A stretch of DNA of 64,000 nt from NCBI GenBank assembly GCA_021413675.1, contig JAIOQA010000275.1:27901-91900 (forward strand), written 5' to 3'. Below are positions 12,201 through 22,277 of the stretch, in pieces. The stretch's first letter is position 1; every line of letters begins with the position of its first letter. The stretch comes from Deltaproteobacteria bacterium (GTDB taxonomy: Bacteria; Myxococcota_A; Polyangia; Haliangiales; Haliangiaceae). The notes beneath the pieces are model-generated. The model was not told the origin of the DNA. It was given only the letters and a program-made list of their open reading frames with translations, and searched no databases. The translations under genes were made by a program, and so were the position numbers.

Positions 12201-12990
12201 CGCGGCGCTGCGCGAGCTGGGCGGGCTGGCGCGCTGGGAGCTCGACGTCGGGGTCTCGATGTGGCTCGGCGTGCTGTTCCACCTGGGCGAGACCAAGCTG
12301 ATCGCGCGGCAGGTGCCCGGGCTGCTGCGCGACGCCAGCGATCGCGGTGACGTCTTCGCGATGCGCGCGCTGCGCGGGTGGCGCGGCAACATGGCGTGGC
12401 TGATCGTCGACCGCCCGACCGCGGCGCGCAGCCACCTCGCGGCCGCGACCCCGGCGAGCACCGAGGATGGCATCACGGTGCAGCGCTACTTCGAGCTGGT
12501 CTCGGGCCTGCAGATCGATCTCTACGAGGGCGAGCTCGACGCCGCGGCGGCCCGGCTCGAGGCGGCGATGCCGCTGGTGAAGAGCGGCAAGCTCCTGCGC
12601 CTGCAGTCGATGCGGACCGAGCTCGGGTTCCTGCGCGGCCGGATCCTCGTCGGCCGCGCCACCGATGCCAGCCACGCCCCCGCGATCGCGCGCGAGGCCC
12701 GCGCGCTGCGCAAGGAGCGGGTGCCGTGGGCCGAGGGCTACGCGCTGGTGCTCGACGCCAGCGTGCAGCGCCTGCGCGGTGAGACCGAGGCGGCGGTCCG
12801 CACGATCGGCGAGGCGATCGGCGCGTTCGAGGCCTGCGACCTGGCGCTGATGGCCACCGTCGCGCGCTGGCGCCGGGCCGCGCTCACCGGCGCCGCCGCC
12901 GAGATCGAGGCCGCGACCGCGACCATGCGCGCCGGCGCGATCGCCGATCCGGCGGCGATGGCGCGCATGCTCTGGCCCTGGCCGGAATGA
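9259..12990 (+). CDS. Ser/Thr kinase fused to AAA-type ATPase and helical repeats
   Basis: 1243 residues from ATG 9259. The N-terminal kinase domain has [24 protein letters not shown] and [10 protein letters not shown]. An ATPase module of the large STAND/AAA type follows, with Walker A GESGIGKS near residue 330 and Walker B LAIDDMQW near 452. The remainder is Ala/Leu/Arg-rich helical sequence resembling TPR-type repeats. Such proteins are common in Myxococcota signalling. It is a close paralogue of the gene at 60814, and alignment shows that residues 476-509 are an insertion (DNA 10684-10785) just after Walker B. The domain continues normally on the far side and the frame is kept. The gene may have its own promoter, since it follows the hppA terminator. 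Confidence 0.9.
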   Translation: MTLGGDRFTIVESIGSGGMGVVYRARDRLLDQDVALKTLRGGSGRDLYRFKREFRSLADLSHPNLCQLHELHTTGDEWFFTMELVAGVSFLDWVRPAAAVDDAEPTGPRGSGNGARPVRGPLLLPRLTEALPQLVDGVLALHNAGKLHRDLKPSNVLVTATGRVVLLDFGLVATVANTDRTHEAAAVGTPTYMSPEQAADQPLTAASDWYSIGVMLYEALTGRRPFEGSAQQVMVRKQTERPVPPGALEPTAPLELEQLCLALLATEPRQRPDATAILRDLGGVPSATTAGIARDAVATPFVGRAAELEVLRQAWDDARKGAVSVVVVRGESGIGKSALVREFRRRVGPEALVLVGRCYDRESVPFKALDPIVDAITIALLESPGIAASAAGPAEIVALARLFPVLRRVPAIAERTVGSATPADPLVLRARAFKALRGLLRTLSAQRPVMLAIDDMQWGDDDSAAALVELIHNPEGLRINPDPDRRNETSLVEKADQSASGKDPFPLAAPLPLLLVLIHRNDADDVVAKIITPHAAFASGAARLIALGPLVDAEARDLVVGLGAGDQTTELAIRDAHGHPMFLTELVRSPRVGGAARSVEDLIHNRLAALPAGAAEIVRVAAIASRPVPVGIALRAAGQAAQAGHLSRLRKEHLVRVHRRSDGSDPSIEPYHDRIRRGVLAELDPAAQRAIHAALASAIERAGVEDPEGLIAHWLGAGEPARAAAYALPAAAAAAEQLAFHRAAELYELAIAHGTATPEERRAIHRRHAGVLVNTGGLLRAAAAYAAAAEGAAPAERVELDRRRLEQLLRGGALREGMAVARDLLARVGYDLPSDDRRAMRALVLVRVRIALGRLRFTPRDEADLDARELERLDTLRSVATSFTFGNPLVSRLIQCQFLRAALAAGEPRRVCVALTYEIGYSSQAGAPTIPRQDRLLVLLRTWLARVPDPTIAATADIVAGIARHMSGRFREARELLEAGIAALRELGGLARWELDVGVSMWLGVLFHLGETKLIARQVPGLLRDASDRGDVFAMRALRGWRGNMAWLIVDRPTAARSHLAAATPASTEDGITVQRYFELVSGLQIDLYEGELDAAAARLEAAMPLVKSGKLLRLQSMRTELGFLRGRILVGRATDASHAPAIAREARALRKERVPWAEGYALVLDASVQRLRGETEAAVRTIGEAIGAFEACDLALMATVARWRRAALTGAAAEIEAATATMRAGAIADPAAMARMLWPWPE
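10684..10785 (+). repeat. 102-bp in-frame palindromic insertion inside the kinase-ATPase gene
   Basis: Compared with the paralogue at 60814, the codons for NPE and PLPLLLVL should be adjacent, but 102 bp (34 codons) lie between them. The segment holds two hairpins: GGGATTGA/TCAATCCC (10683-10690 and 10694-10701), and a 15-bp perfect stem CAGCGAGTGGGAAAG (10751-10765) with its complement (10769-10783) around a 3-base loop. Its base composition is less GC-rich than its surroundings. It encodes a charged, probably disordered loop ([16 protein letters not shown]...). This looks like a small mobile palindromic element (REP/MITE-like) that kept the reading frame. Confidence 0.8.
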
Positions 12991-12995
12991 CCGCG

Positions 12996-13019
12996 GCCGG
13001 GGATCTCGCGATCCCCGGC
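12996..13019. terminator. bidirectional hairpin between convergent genes
   Basis: GCCGGGGATC (12996-13005) and GATCCCCGGC (13010-13019) form a perfect 10-bp stem with loop TCGC. It occupies most of the 33-bp gap between the kinase stop (12990) and the convergent end of the ribbon-helix-helix gene (13024). No T-tract is visible, so termination strength is uncertain. Confidence 0.6.
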
Positions 13020-13023
13020 GGTG

Positions 13024-13182
13024 CTACTTCTTCTTCGGTGCGCGGCCCGCGCGGACCAGCGCGTCGCGCAGCAGGAACTCGATCTGCGCGTTCAGGCTGC
13101 GCAGGTCGTCCTCGGCCCACTTCTGGACCGCGCCCAGCACCGCCGGGTCGACGCGCAGCAGGAACGGCTTTCGCTCCGACAC
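13024..13182 (-). CDS. Arc-type ribbon-helix-helix DNA-binding protein
   Basis: 52 residues, starting at GTG 13182, 10 bp after the SPFH stop codon. The sequence [18 protein letters not shown] followed by [12 protein letters not shown] is the Arc/MetJ-like pattern: a beta strand pairing in the dimer and two helices. It ends in a basic tail (RAPKKK). The family binds palindromic operators as dimers of dimers, and many genomes place such a protein next to an SPFH gene. It is probably the autoregulator of this two-gene operon, with the perfect palindrome at 14129-14152 as the obvious candidate site. It could also be the antitoxin-like half of a pair, but no toxin is seen. Confidence 0.8.
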   Translation of the reverse strand: MSERKPFLLRVDPAVLGAVQKWAEDDLRSLNAQIEFLLRDALVRAGRAPKKK

Positions 13183-13192
13183 GACGGCCTCG

Positions 13193-14077
13193 CTAGTACA
13201 GCGTGCCGGCGTTGACCACGGGCTGGGCACCGCGCTCGCCGCACAGCACGACCAGGAGGTTGGACACCATGGCCGCCTTGCGCTCGGGATCGAGGTCGAC
13301 CACGTTCGCGTCGGCGAGCCGCTTGAGCGCCATCTCGACCATGCCGACCGCGCCCTCGACGATCCGGGTGCGGGCCGCGATGATCGCGCCGGCCTGCTGG
13401 CGCTGGAGCATCGCCTGCGCGATCTCCGGCGCATACGCGAGGTGCGCGATGCGGGCCTCGGTCACCTCGACGCCCGCCTTGCTGATGCGATCCTGGATCT
13501 CCTTCTCGAGCTGCCCGGCGATCGCGTCGGTGTGGCCGCGCAGCGACGGGGTCGCGTCGTCGTGGCCATCGTAGGGGTGGTGGGTGGCGAGGTTGCGCAG
13601 CGCCGACTCGCACTGCACGGTGACGAACGACAGGTAGTCCTGCACGTCGAACGCCGCCTGCGCGGTGTCGACGACCCGCCAGGTCACGATCGCGCCGATC
13701 TCGATGGGGTTGCCGTCGAGGTCGTTGACCTTGATCTTGGCGGTCTCGAAGTTGCGCGCGCGCAGGGACATCGCGCGCTTGGTGTAGAACGGGTTCGCCC
13801 AGCGCAGGCCCTCCTCGCGGACCGTGCCCTTGTACTTGCCGAACAGCTGCAGCACGCGCGCCTCGTTCGGGTTGACCACGTAGAGCCCGGCCAGCAGCAG
13901 GATCCCCACGACCACCGCGGCGCCCGCGCCGATGCCGATCGCCGCGGCCGTGCCGACGTCGTGCGCCTTGCCGGCGTCGGCCGCGAACTTGATGAGCAGG
14001 CCCGCCGCGCCGAACAGGCCAAAGGCCGCGGCGAGCATGACGCCACCCGACATCGAGCTGGTCTTGGTTTCCCGCAT
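13193..14077 (-). CDS. SPFH (stomatin/prohibitin-like) membrane protein
   Basis: 294 residues. Residues about 12-32 and 45-68 are hydrophobic anchor segments. An SPFH domain follows: [50 protein letters not shown] and [12 protein letters not shown] helical, charged region ([21 protein letters not shown]) comes next, typical of the oligomerising tail. Such proteins form ring-like membrane scaffolds and often act in envelope stress or membrane microdomains. The RBS GGAGG lies just ahead of the ATG. It precedes the ribbon-helix-helix gene in one transcription unit. Confidence 0.9.
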   Translation of the reverse strand: MRETKTSSMSGGVMLAAAFGLFGAAGLLIKFAADAGKAHDVGTAAAIGIGAGAAVVVGILLLAGLYVVNPNEARVLQLFGKYKGTVREEGLRWANPFYTKRAMSLRARNFETAKIKVNDLDGNPIEIGAIVTWRVVDTAQAAFDVQDYLSFVTVQCESALRNLATHHPYDGHDDATPSLRGHTDAIAGQLEKEIQDRISKAGVEVTEARIAHLAYAPEIAQAMLQRQQAGAIIAARTRIVEGAVGMVEMALKRLADANVVDLDPERKAAMVSNLLVVLCGERGAQPVVNAGTLY

Positions 14078-14128
14078 GACAGTGTCCTCCAGGGCGAGCC
14101 GAGCAGACGTTGCTCAATAGCTCGATGG

Positions 14129-14152
14129 CATCAAAGTGATATCACTTTGATG
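14129..14152. promoter_or_regulatory. perfect 24-bp palindrome, likely operator of the SPFH/RHH operon
   Basis: CATCAAAGTGAT is followed immediately by its exact reverse complement with no spacer. It is an AT-rich island in GC-rich DNA, 52 bp upstream of the SPFH start. A dimeric regulator site is the natural reading; the co-encoded Arc-type protein is the best candidate ligand. pdxJ starts 97 bp to the other side, so the site could touch both promoters. Confidence 0.75.
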
Positions 14153-14248
14153 GCGGCGCAAGGGGCGTCTGATCGATTTCGCCAGCGCCGCGGGTGTACC
14201 GGTCAGGGAGGGGGCCCAGGGAGATCGGTGTGGTATGAAGCGCCGCGT

Positions 14249-15003
<755 letters not shown>

Positions 15004-15007
<4 letters not shown>

Positions 15008-15546
15008 CCCGCGGCGCGCTGGCGCTCGCGCTGGTCCTGGGCTGTCGCGGTGTCCAGGCGCCGCGGCCCGCGTGTCCCGCTGGCGATGCCCACGTCTCGT
15101 CGCAGGCCGACGTCGACGCGCTGGCGCCGTGCACCGCGATCGCCGGCGATCTCGTGATCCGCGGCGGCGGGCCGCTCGATCTCCGCCCGCTCGCGGGGCT
15201 GACCCGGATCGACGGCGATCTCGTCATCGGCCCGACCCTCGCGCTGTCGGCGATCGACGGCTTCGCCGCGCTCCGCACGATCGGCGGCCGCCTGCGCATC
15301 GCGACCAACGCGGAGGCGACGGGCGCCTGGTTCCCCGCCCTCGAGCGCGCCGCGCGCGTCGAGCTCGACGGCAACTTCGCGCTGGTCGGCGTCTACGCGC
15401 CGCGGCTCGCCGCGATCCGCGACGCGCTCGTCGTGCGCGACAACGCGGTGCTCGAGCTGGTCGAGATCGATCCGGCGGCGGTGATCGGCGCGGTCGACGT
15501 CGCGCGCAATCCTGCGTGGCCGGCGGACCAGCAGCCGGCGCGCTGA
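15004..15546 (+). CDS. lipoprotein with receptor-L-like leucine repeats
   Basis: 180 residues from a GTG that overlaps the pdxJ stop (GTGA). The N-terminus [15 protein letters not shown] is a lipoprotein signal with lipidated Cys in LVLGC. The body repeats a pattern of IxGDLVIx[15 protein letters not shown] and [10 protein letters not shown], resembling receptor-L-domain beta-solenoids found in many Myxococcota surface proteins. It is probably an anchored periplasmic or surface protein of unknown ligand. The overlap suggests translational coupling to pdxJ, although no functional link is evident. Confidence 0.7.
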
Positions 15547-15587
15547 GCGCGGTCGACCGCAGCCGGCGGAGTGCGATACGCTGCCGC

Positions 15588-17408
15588 ATGCGCTCGGTCC
15601 TGGTGGTGGCGTGCGGTCTCGTGCTTGGCGCGAACCTCGCTGGTTGCAACGCGATCCTCGGCATCAGCGATCTCTCCACCGGGGGAGGCGGCGACGACGC
15701 GGGCGTGGACGCCGACCCGAACTTGCCGCCGGCGGTGCCGAGCTTGCGATCGCCGCGGATGGGCGCGCCGACGGGCAGCGCCCGCGCCGACGTCTCGCTG
15801 CGGCCGAGGTTCACGTGGCGCGCGTCGCCCGGCGCGACCCGATACGAGCTCGCCGTCGATGACTCGTGCCAGACCTCGTCGTTCAAGACCTGTCTGTTCC
15901 CGTCGCCGGAGATCGACGAGATGTCGATCACCGAGACCGCGTACACGCCGACCGCGAACCTCGCGGTCAGCCTCAGCCAGCCGGTGGGCGCGCGCTACTT
16001 CTGGCGCGTGCGCGCGTGCAACACGATCGGGTGCTCGGACTGGAGCGAGGTCTGGTACCTCGATGTCGGGCGCCTCGCGGACGACGTGAACGGCGATGGA
16101 TACGGCGACCTGGTGATCGGCATGGTGCCCGACAGCACCTCGACGACGAAGGTCGGCGCGGCGTACATCGCGTTCGGGCGCGCAAGCGGCGCCGTCACGC
16201 TGACCAAGCTGACCGATCCGCGCATGTCCGACGCGACCTTCGCTGCCTCGGTCGCGATGGTCGGCGACGTGAACGCCGACGGCTACGCTGACCTCGTCAT
16301 CGGCGCGCCGCATACCGAGAACAACTCCCACGTCGGCACCGCGTACCTGTATCTCGGGCGCGGCGTCTGGCCCGCGACGGTGACGGTCGCGACCACGGTG
16401 ATCGGCATGGCCACCGGCGATCCGGATGCCAGCCTTGGCGGCGCGGTCGCGGGGCGCGGCGACATCAACGGTGACGGCTTCGGGGATTTCGTCGTGTCGG
16501 CAGCACCGCCGATCTTTGGCGGTTCATCGTCGGTGGCCGGGTACGTCCACGGCTACTTCGGACGGCCGTCGTGGTCATTCTCCCAGCTCGGCTCCGATCT
16601 GGTGTTCCCGGATCCGAGCGGCGACGTCACGGGCACCTTCGGAATCGGCGTGACGCTTGGCGACTTGAACGAGGATGGCCGTGCCGATCTGATCGCCGGC
16701 GCATACGGGGAAGCGTCTGCGAAAGGCGCGGTGGCCGGATACTTGGGACAGGTGACGTATGCGGGCTCTCCGGCCGTGGTGACGGCGCCGGACTTCAAGA
16801 TCCCGTCCCCGGTCGCGAGTGGCAGCGCCGGGTTCGGCGCGTCCGCCGCGATCTGCGTGTCGCCCGAGGCTGCGCCCGCGCTTGCCATCGCCGCGCCGCT
16901 GGAGAACCACCCGACCATGTACGAGGGTGTCGAGCGCATCTATGCAGGACGCTCGGTGTGGGCGACACCGATCGGTGATCCGGCGGCGACGCTCGTCGAC
17001 CCGAACGGCGCCCTCAACGCATTCTTGGGCATCTCGTCCCGGTGCGGAGACGTGACCGGCGACGGGAAAGCTGATCTCGTCGCGGGGGCCCCGACGGGAG
17101 ACGACACCGGTGTGGTCTACGTCTACAGCGACGCCGCCGGGCTGCCGGCCGCGCCCCTGGTTGCGCTGACTTCCGGTGAGATGTTCGCGGGAACCCTTGG
17201 CTCCGGCGTCGCGGTGACCGACTTCGACGGCGACGGCGTTGCCGACGTTTTCGGCGGCGCTCCCCGGATTCCCCAGGGCTCCTACGCGGGCGCGGTGCTT
17301 GGCTGGACGGGTCGTGCGAACTGGCCGGCGACGATCATGGCGGCTGACCTGACGATCTCGAATCCATCCGGGGTCGCACAGGAGCGGCTAGGAACGACTC
17401 TCGACTGA
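15588..17408 (+). CDS. FG-GAP repeat surface lipoprotein
   Basis: 606 residues. The signal peptide ends in a lipobox (NLAGC), followed by a Gly/Asp-rich linker, an Ig/fibronectin-like segment (about residues 50-160, ending in SDWSEVWYLDVG) and then at least six FG-GAP repeats with DVNGDGYGDLVIG, DVNADGYADLVIG, DINGDGFGDFVVS, DLNEDGRADLIAG and DFDGDGVADVFGG. These Asp-rich loops are the Ca-binding motifs of integrin-alpha-type beta propellers. A cell-surface adhesion or structural role is likely. Base composition is slightly less GC-rich than in neighbouring genes. Confidence 0.88.
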   Translation: MRSVLVVACGLVLGANLAGCNAILGISDLSTGGGGDDAGVDADPNLPPAVPSLRSPRMGAPTGSARADVSLRPRFTWRASPGATRYELAVDDSCQTSSFKTCLFPSPEIDEMSITETAYTPTANLAVSLSQPVGARYFWRVRACNTIGCSDWSEVWYLDVGRLADDVNGDGYGDLVIGMVPDSTSTTKVGAAYIAFGRASGAVTLTKLTDPRMSDATFAASVAMVGDVNADGYADLVIGAPHTENNSHVGTAYLYLGRGVWPATVTVATTVIGMATGDPDASLGGAVAGRGDINGDGFGDFVVSAAPPIFGGSSSVAGYVHGYFGRPSWSFSQLGSDLVFPDPSGDVTGTFGIGVTLGDLNEDGRADLIAGAYGEASAKGAVAGYLGQVTYAGSPAVVTAPDFKIPSPVASGSAGFGASAAICVSPEAAPALAIAAPLENHPTMYEGVERIYAGRSVWATPIGDPAATLVDPNGALNAFLGISSRCGDVTGDGKADLVAGAPTGDDTGVVYVYSDAAGLPAAPLVALTSGEMFAGTLGSGVAVTDFDGDGVADVFGGAPRIPQGSYAGAVLGWTGRANWPATIMAADLTISNPSGVAQERLGTTLD

Positions 17409-17511
17409 CTACACGCACCGCCACGCCCATACGCCACTGCGACGAGATCGTCCGCACGCCTCGCTGAATCGCCGTTGCGATTGGTCTGGCCGCTCGGCTA
17501 ACGTCCCGTCG

Positions 17512-19809
17512 ATGCAACGTCTCGGGGGAGCGTTTGTTCTCGCTGTCGTGCTCGTCGGTTGCGCTCATTCGAGCGCGACCGAGGCGTGCGATCCCACGAC
17601 CGACACCTGCGAGTGCGGGACCGGCAAGCCGGAGTGCCCGGGCGGATCGAGCTGCGATCCATCCGGCGTCTGCGTCGTGAATCCCGACGCGGCCGGTTTT
17701 CCGGACGCGGCGCCTCCAGGCCCTGACGCGCCGCCGAAGAAGGGCTTCGGCGAGACGTGCACCGACGCGCAGCAGTGCGACACCACGATCTGCATCCTGA
17801 CCTCGGTCGGCGGTGTGTGCTCGCAGCTGTGCGGCACCTGTCCCGACGGCTGGGGCTGCTTCGCGGTGCTCGGCGCGATCACGCCCGACGAGGTCGCGAA
17901 CGTCTGCGTGCCGGTGTCGACGCAGCTGTGCAGCCCGTGCCAGCAGGACACCGAGTGCGCGCTGCTCGGCATGGACAAGTGCGTGACCGAGGCGACCGGG
18001 CGCTCGTACTGCGGCCGCGATTGCTCGACGGTCGCGTGCCCGAGCAACTTCACCTGCGAGGACGTGACGATCAACGGCGCCGCCTACAAGGAGTGCGTGC
18101 CGCAATCGGGCGCGTGCGACTGCAACGTCGCCAACCAGCAGGGCGCGACCGACGCGTGCTCGATCACCACCGCGCTCGGCACCGCGTGCGCGGGGACCTC
18201 GACCTGCGGCGGCACCGCGGGCTGGGGCGCGTGCGCGCCGCCGTCGGCGACCGACGAGCCCGATGGCACCTACGCCGACGACAACTGCGACGGCATCGAC
18301 GGCGACATCACGAAGGGCATCTTCGTCGCCGGTGGTGGCGCGAATACCTCGACCTGCGGGCTGGTCTACAACGCGCCCTGCCAGACGATCGGCTACGGCA
18401 TCATCCGCGCGGTCACGGTCGGACGGCAGAACGTCTACGTGCAGACCGGCACGTACAACGAGGTCGTGCCGCTGCTCAACGGCGTGAACGTATGGGGCGG
18501 CTACGACTTCGCGTGGAAGCGCGGCCCGTACACCGATCCGGCGCACCGCGTGACGATCGTCGGCGCGCAGGACAACGGCAGCGGCGGCGATGGCGAGTAC
18601 CTGACGATCCGCGCGCACGACCTGCTGGTGCCGGTGACGATCGGCGACCTGATCATCCAGGGCCCGAACGCGCAGGGCGTGGGCGGCGCGTCGGGGCGCG
18701 ACGGGCGATCGAGCTATGCGATCCACGCGAAGGCCGCGACGGTGACGCTGACGCGCGTGCAGATCGTCGCGGGCAACGGCGCGAACGGCGCGGCGGGCGC
18801 GAACGGTACGGACGCGGTGATCGTCGATGCGCAGAGCTACATGACCGGCGGCACCGGCGGCAATGGCGACGAGTTCACGACGGCGTGCAACACGTCGTCG
18901 CGCGGCGGGGGCGGGCCAGCCGGCAACAACACGTGCACCCAGAGCCCGTCGACGCGCGCGGTGAACGGCGGGGCCGGTGGCGCTGGCGGCGTGATGGACG
19001 GCGGCTGCGTCTCGAACAGCGCGACCGCGGGGGACAACGGCAGCGCGGCGCCGTTCACCTCGGGCAACTTCGGGCTACCGGGTAGCGGTGGCTCCGGCTC
19101 CTCCGACTGCGGGCCGACCACGAGCGGTTTCCCCGGCCTGTCGGTCAACGGCGGCGCTGGCGGCGCGAACAGCGGCGCGTATCTCAGCAGCAACTACTGG
19201 TACGCGCGCGCGGGCGGGACCGGCGGCACCGGGGAGAACGGCTCGGGCGGCGGTGGCGGCGGCGGCGGTGGTGGCTGCGATACCGGGACCGATGCCTACG
19301 GCGCCGGCGGTGGCGGTGGCGGCGCTGGAGGTTGCGCTGCGCGCGCGGGCGGCACCGGCGGCGGTGGCGGCGGCGGCTCGTTCGGGGTGTTCGCGGTCGC
19401 GAACTCGCTCGTCACCTTCGACAGCTGCGATCTGTTCCGCGGGCTCGCCGGCACCGGCGGTCCCGGCGGCACCGGCGGCCGCGGCCAGTCCGGCGGCGGC
19501 GCAGGCTCTGGGGGCTCGTTCCATCCCGGGTCGGCGACCCCCGGCAACGGTGGCGCCGGCGCCCATGGCGGTCACGGCGGTGGCGGCGGCGGCGGCGCCG
19601 GCGGTCGCTCGATCGGCATCGTCACCACCAGCGGCACCACCATCAACGGCTCGTGCAATCAGAGCCAGGGCGCGGCGGGCAACGGCGGCAGTGGCGGCGC
19701 CTCGGCGCCCAACGCGCCGGCGATCGAGCGCGATGGCCAGGACGGCGCGACCGGCGCCGGCGGCTCGCTCGAGCCGTCGCGGCAGTGCGCGAGCACCAGC
19801 GACTGCTGA
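17512..19809 (+). CDS. Cys-rich and Gly-rich lipoprotein, beta-helix-like
   Basis: 765 residues. The signal peptide ends in LVGC (lipobox). About residues 25-260 contain many spaced cysteines (for example CDPTTDTCECG, CQQDTECALLG) in small disulfide-knot-like units. About 270-420 resembles the start of a parallel beta-helix (VYVQTGTYNEVVPLLNGVNVWGGYD). From about 430 onward the chain is dominated by Gly-Gly-X runs broken by Ser/Thr and Cys. This layout is known from large Myxococcota surface lipoproteins of unknown function. The Gly-rich part is low complexity, so homology claims based on it alone would be unsafe. Confidence 0.8.
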   Translation: MQRLGGAFVLAVVLVGCAHSSATEACDPTTDTCECGTGKPECPGGSSCDPSGVCVVNPDAAGFPDAAPPGPDAPPKKGFGETCTDAQQCDTTICILTSVGGVCSQLCGTCPDGWGCFAVLGAITPDEVANVCVPVSTQLCSPCQQDTECALLGMDKCVTEATGRSYCGRDCSTVACPSNFTCEDVTINGAAYKECVPQSGACDCNVANQQGATDACSITTALGTACAGTSTCGGTAGWGACAPPSATDEPDGTYADDNCDGIDGDITKGIFVAGGGANTSTCGLVYNAPCQTIGYGIIRAVTVGRQNVYVQTGTYNEVVPLLNGVNVWGGYDFAWKRGPYTDPAHRVTIVGAQDNGSGGDGEYLTIRAHDLLVPVTIGDLIIQGPNAQGVGGASGRDGRSSYAIHAKAATVTLTRVQIVAGNGANGAAGANGTDAVIVDAQSYMTGGTGGNGDEFTTACNTSSRGGGGPAGNNTCTQSPSTRAVNGGAGGAGGVMDGGCVSNSATAGDNGSAAPFTSGNFGLPGSGGSGSSDCGPTTSGFPGLSVNGGAGGANSGAYLSSNYWYARAGGTGGTGENGSGGGGGGGGGGCDTGTDAYGAGGGGGGAGGCAARAGGTGGGGGGGSFGVFAVANSLVTFDSCDLFRGLAGTGGPGGTGGRGQSGGGAGSGGSFHPGSATPGNGGAGAHGGHGGGGGGGAGGRSIGIVTTSGTTINGSCNQSQGAAGNGGSGGASAPNAPAIERDGQDGATGAGGSLEPSRQCASTSDC

Positions 19810-19822
19810 TCGCTCGCGACTC

Positions 19823-20374
19823 CTACAGCGCGCGAAAGCCGTGCGCGCCGGTGATGCCGCGCTCGGCGAAGTAGCGCCGCGCGGCGGCGGCGTGCAGCTC
19901 GAACGCGAAGATCTCGTCGAGGCCATCGGGCCCGACGATCACGCCGCGCTCGCTGACCTCGTGATTCTCGACCAGCGGGGGCAGGGCCTCGGTCACCGGC
20001 GCGGCGAGCGCGAATAGCAGCACGCGATCCGGGCGCGGCGCGGTCGACGTGAACCAGAACGGCGCGAGCGCCGCGGGGTCGATCGCGACGCCGGTCTCCT
20101 CGCGGACCTCGCGCGCGCCGCCGTGCTGCCAGGTCTCGTGCGCCTCGAGGAAGCCGCCGACCAGCGCGAGCTTGCCGATGCCCGGCGGGATCGCGCGCCG
20201 CACGGTCAGCAGCCCGAGGCGATCCTCCACGGCGATCGGCACGAGCGCGACCACGACCGGGATCGGGTTGGCCCAGATCGTCACGCCGCAGCTCGCGCAC
20301 GTGCGCGGGTAGGTGAGCGGCGCGGCGAAGGCGGCGCCGCAGAACGAACAGAACGCGTCGCGCATGCGCATCAT
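19823..20374 (-). CDS. Nudix hydrolase with N-terminal zinc ribbon
   Basis: 183 residues. CSFCGAAF...TCASCG near the N-terminus is a four-Cys zinc ribbon. The Nudix box is complete: GFLEAHETWQHGGAREVREETGV matches G-x5-E-x7-REUxEExGU. The enzyme should hydrolyse a nucleoside diphosphate linked to another moiety; the zinc-ribbon arrangement resembles NudC-like NADH/NAD-cap pyrophosphatases, but the NudC-specific SQPWPFPxS motif is absent, so substrate is open. It lies 7 bp downstream of the Kelch-type gene on the same strand, suggesting co-transcription. Confidence 0.88.
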   Translation of the reverse strand: MMRMRDAFCSFCGAAFAAPLTYPRTCASCGVTIWANPIPVVVALVPIAVEDRLGLLTVRRAIPPGIGKLALVGGFLEAHETWQHGGAREVREETGVAIDPAALAPFWFTSTAPRPDRVLLFALAAPVTEALPPLVENHEVSERGVIVGPDGLDEIFAFELHAAAARRYFAERGITGAHGFRAL

Positions 20375-20381
20375 CGAATCC

Positions 20382-22190
20382 TCACGGCTTGATCCGCGCG
20401 AGCACGCGGCACTCCGCGACCGGCGCGCCGCCGGCGGCGGTGCGCGCGACGTCGCCGGGCGTGCGACCGAGGCCGAGGTCCGCGACCGGATCGTCGTCGG
20501 TGCCGCGGGGCTCGAACAGCTCGGCGTCGGGGAGCGCGCGCAGCGTCCCCGCCGGATCGAGCGGCCCGCCCGGCGTGAGCCCGCCGGTCACCAGCACGGT
20601 GCCATCGGCCAGCCGCGTGAGGCGATGCCCGTAGCGCGCGAGCTGCATCGCACCGATCGCGATCCCCGGGCCGCCCGCGGATGGATAGCGCCACGCGCCG
20701 CCGAGCGCGCACGCCACGCCGCCGGTCGTGGTCGCGGTGTCGCCGCAGCCGGTGGTGTCGACCGCGGGATCGCCACCGGTCGCCAGCACGTCGCCGTCGG
20801 GGAGCGTCAGCGCCGCGGGATAGCCGCCGGCGGGCCCCTCGACCTCGGCCCCGGTCGCGGCGCCCGCGGCGATCGTGAGCTCGACCGTCGCCGGCGCGGC
20901 CACGGCCTGGGCGACGCCCATGTCGAGCGCGAACCCGCCGGCGATGACGATCGCGCCGCCGCCAGTGCGCGCCGCCGCGTGGAAGATGCGATGGCCGCCG
21001 ACTGACGCGAACGTCAGCGCCTGGGCGCTCGGCGCGGCCGGTAGCCCGCCGATCAGCTCGCCGGGCTCGCCGATCTGGCCGGTGACGTTGTGCAGCACGT
21101 CGCCGCCCCAGACCAGCGCGGTCGTGTCGTCGAGGGGCGTGACCGTCGCGCCGACCCGCGGCCGGCGCAGCGCGCCCGAGGCCGCCATCGCCCCACCGTA
21201 GAGATCGAAGCTGACCTCGGCGGTCCCGGCGTTGGTCCCGCCGACCTGGACCGCGCCGGTGCCCAGCGCCTCGGGCGCCGCGCCGAGCACGCGCGGCGGC
21301 AGATCGGGATCGATCGCGCGGCGCGTGAAGGTGCCGATCGCCGGCACGTAGTCGATGATCTCGCCCGGCGCGCCGCGCGCGGTCGCGGTCGGCGTCCAGC
21401 GGAACGCGCCGCCCGGGGTCAGGACCGGCGCGGCGCTGGGATCGCCGGTCGCGGTGATGCCGCCGACCAGCGCGATGTGGATCGTGCCGCCATCGGCGAT
21501 CGCGTAGGCCTGATGCATCGCCCGCGGCGCGAGCCCGGGGATCACCACCGGCGCGAACGTGTGGGTGGTCGGGTTGTACAGCTCCGTCGAGGCGGTGACG
21601 AACAACCCGGTCGATGGCGCGAACGGCGCGGCCAGGTCCGCGGTGTCGGCCGGCCCGAGGCCGCCGACCAGCAAGACCTCGCCGTTGGGCAAGAGCGTCG
21701 CCGAGTGGAACGCGCGCGGCCGGCCCGCGCGGCCCATCGCGCACGCGAAGCCATCGCTCGGCGCGATCGTCACCGCGACCTCGGCGTCATCGACGAGATC
21801 GATCGCGGTCGCCTGGCCGCGCGCCAGCACCGCCCCGGTCGCGTCGACATACTCGACGGTCAGATCGACGGGGGCGTCCTTGCCCGGGACATCGACCACC
21901 GGCGCCAGCCCGCCGTCGAGCGGCAGCACGACATCGCAGCGCAGCGCGGTCGCGTCGCGGAACGTGAGCCGCACCGCGGTCGCGCCGGTCACGCTCGGCG
22001 CGCCGGCGACCGGGCTCGCCGGGCACGCGCCATCGATCGCGGTCGGCAGGCCGATCATGCGATAGCGGATCGTGGCCAGCGGTCCGTGGTCGCACGCGCC
22101 CAGGAGCGCTCCAGCGACTGCGCTCAGCACTCCGAAATGGTTGCGGAATCGGCCTCGGGCGCGACCTAGTCGCCAGCTTGACGGGCCCAC
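20382..22190 (-). CDS. Kelch-like beta-propeller lipoprotein
   Basis: 602 residues from GTG 22190, which gives a basic n-region followed by VLSAVAGALLGAC, a good lipobox. A later GTG at the start of that hydrophobic stretch is possible but would lose the positive charges. The body has Kelch-type blades: RAFHSATLLPNGEVLLVGG, GHRIFHAAARTGGGAIVIAGG, YPAALTLPDGDVLATGG and YGHRLTRLADGTVLVTGG. It is probably a cell-surface propeller. Upstream frame extension toward 23.3 kb is antisense to the thiolase gene and not part of this protein. It is divergent from the acyl-CoA operon. Confidence 0.82.
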   Translation of the reverse strand: MGPSSWRLGRARGRFRNHFGVLSAVAGALLGACDHGPLATIRYRMIGLPTAIDGACPASPVAGAPSVTGATAVRLTFRDATALRCDVVLPLDGGLAPVVDVPGKDAPVDLTVEYVDATGAVLARGQATAIDLVDDAEVAVTIAPSDGFACAMGRAGRPRAFHSATLLPNGEVLLVGGLGPADTADLAAPFAPSTGLFVTASTELYNPTTHTFAPVVIPGLAPRAMHQAYAIADGGTIHIALVGGITATGDPSAAPVLTPGGAFRWTPTATARGAPGEIIDYVPAIGTFTRRAIDPDLPPRVLGAAPEALGTGAVQVGGTNAGTAEVSFDLYGGAMAASGALRRPRVGATVTPLDDTTALVWGGDVLHNVTGQIGEPGELIGGLPAAPSAQALTFASVGGHRIFHAAARTGGGAIVIAGGFALDMGVAQAVAAPATVELTIAAGAATGAEVEGPAGGYPAALTLPDGDVLATGGDPAVDTTGCGDTATTTGGVACALGGAWRYPSAGGPGIAIGAMQLARYGHRLTRLADGTVLVTGGLTPGGPLDPAGTLRALPDAELFEPRGTDDDPVADLGLGRTPGDVARTAAGGAPVAECRVLARIKP

Positions 22191-22277
22191 GAGCCGCAGG
22201 GTATCCCTTCGCACGCGCGGCGGCCAGTGCCTCGCGCACCCAGCGCCGCCCTGGCGCTTCGACAGCGGAGGCATCTC

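Noticed and set aside
17512..19809. PE_PGRS-like horizontally acquired gene because of Gly-rich repeats
   Set aside because: The protein has a lipoprotein signal and Cys-rich N-terminus like local lipoproteins, and its codon use fits the neighbours. Gly-rich composition alone is weak evidence.
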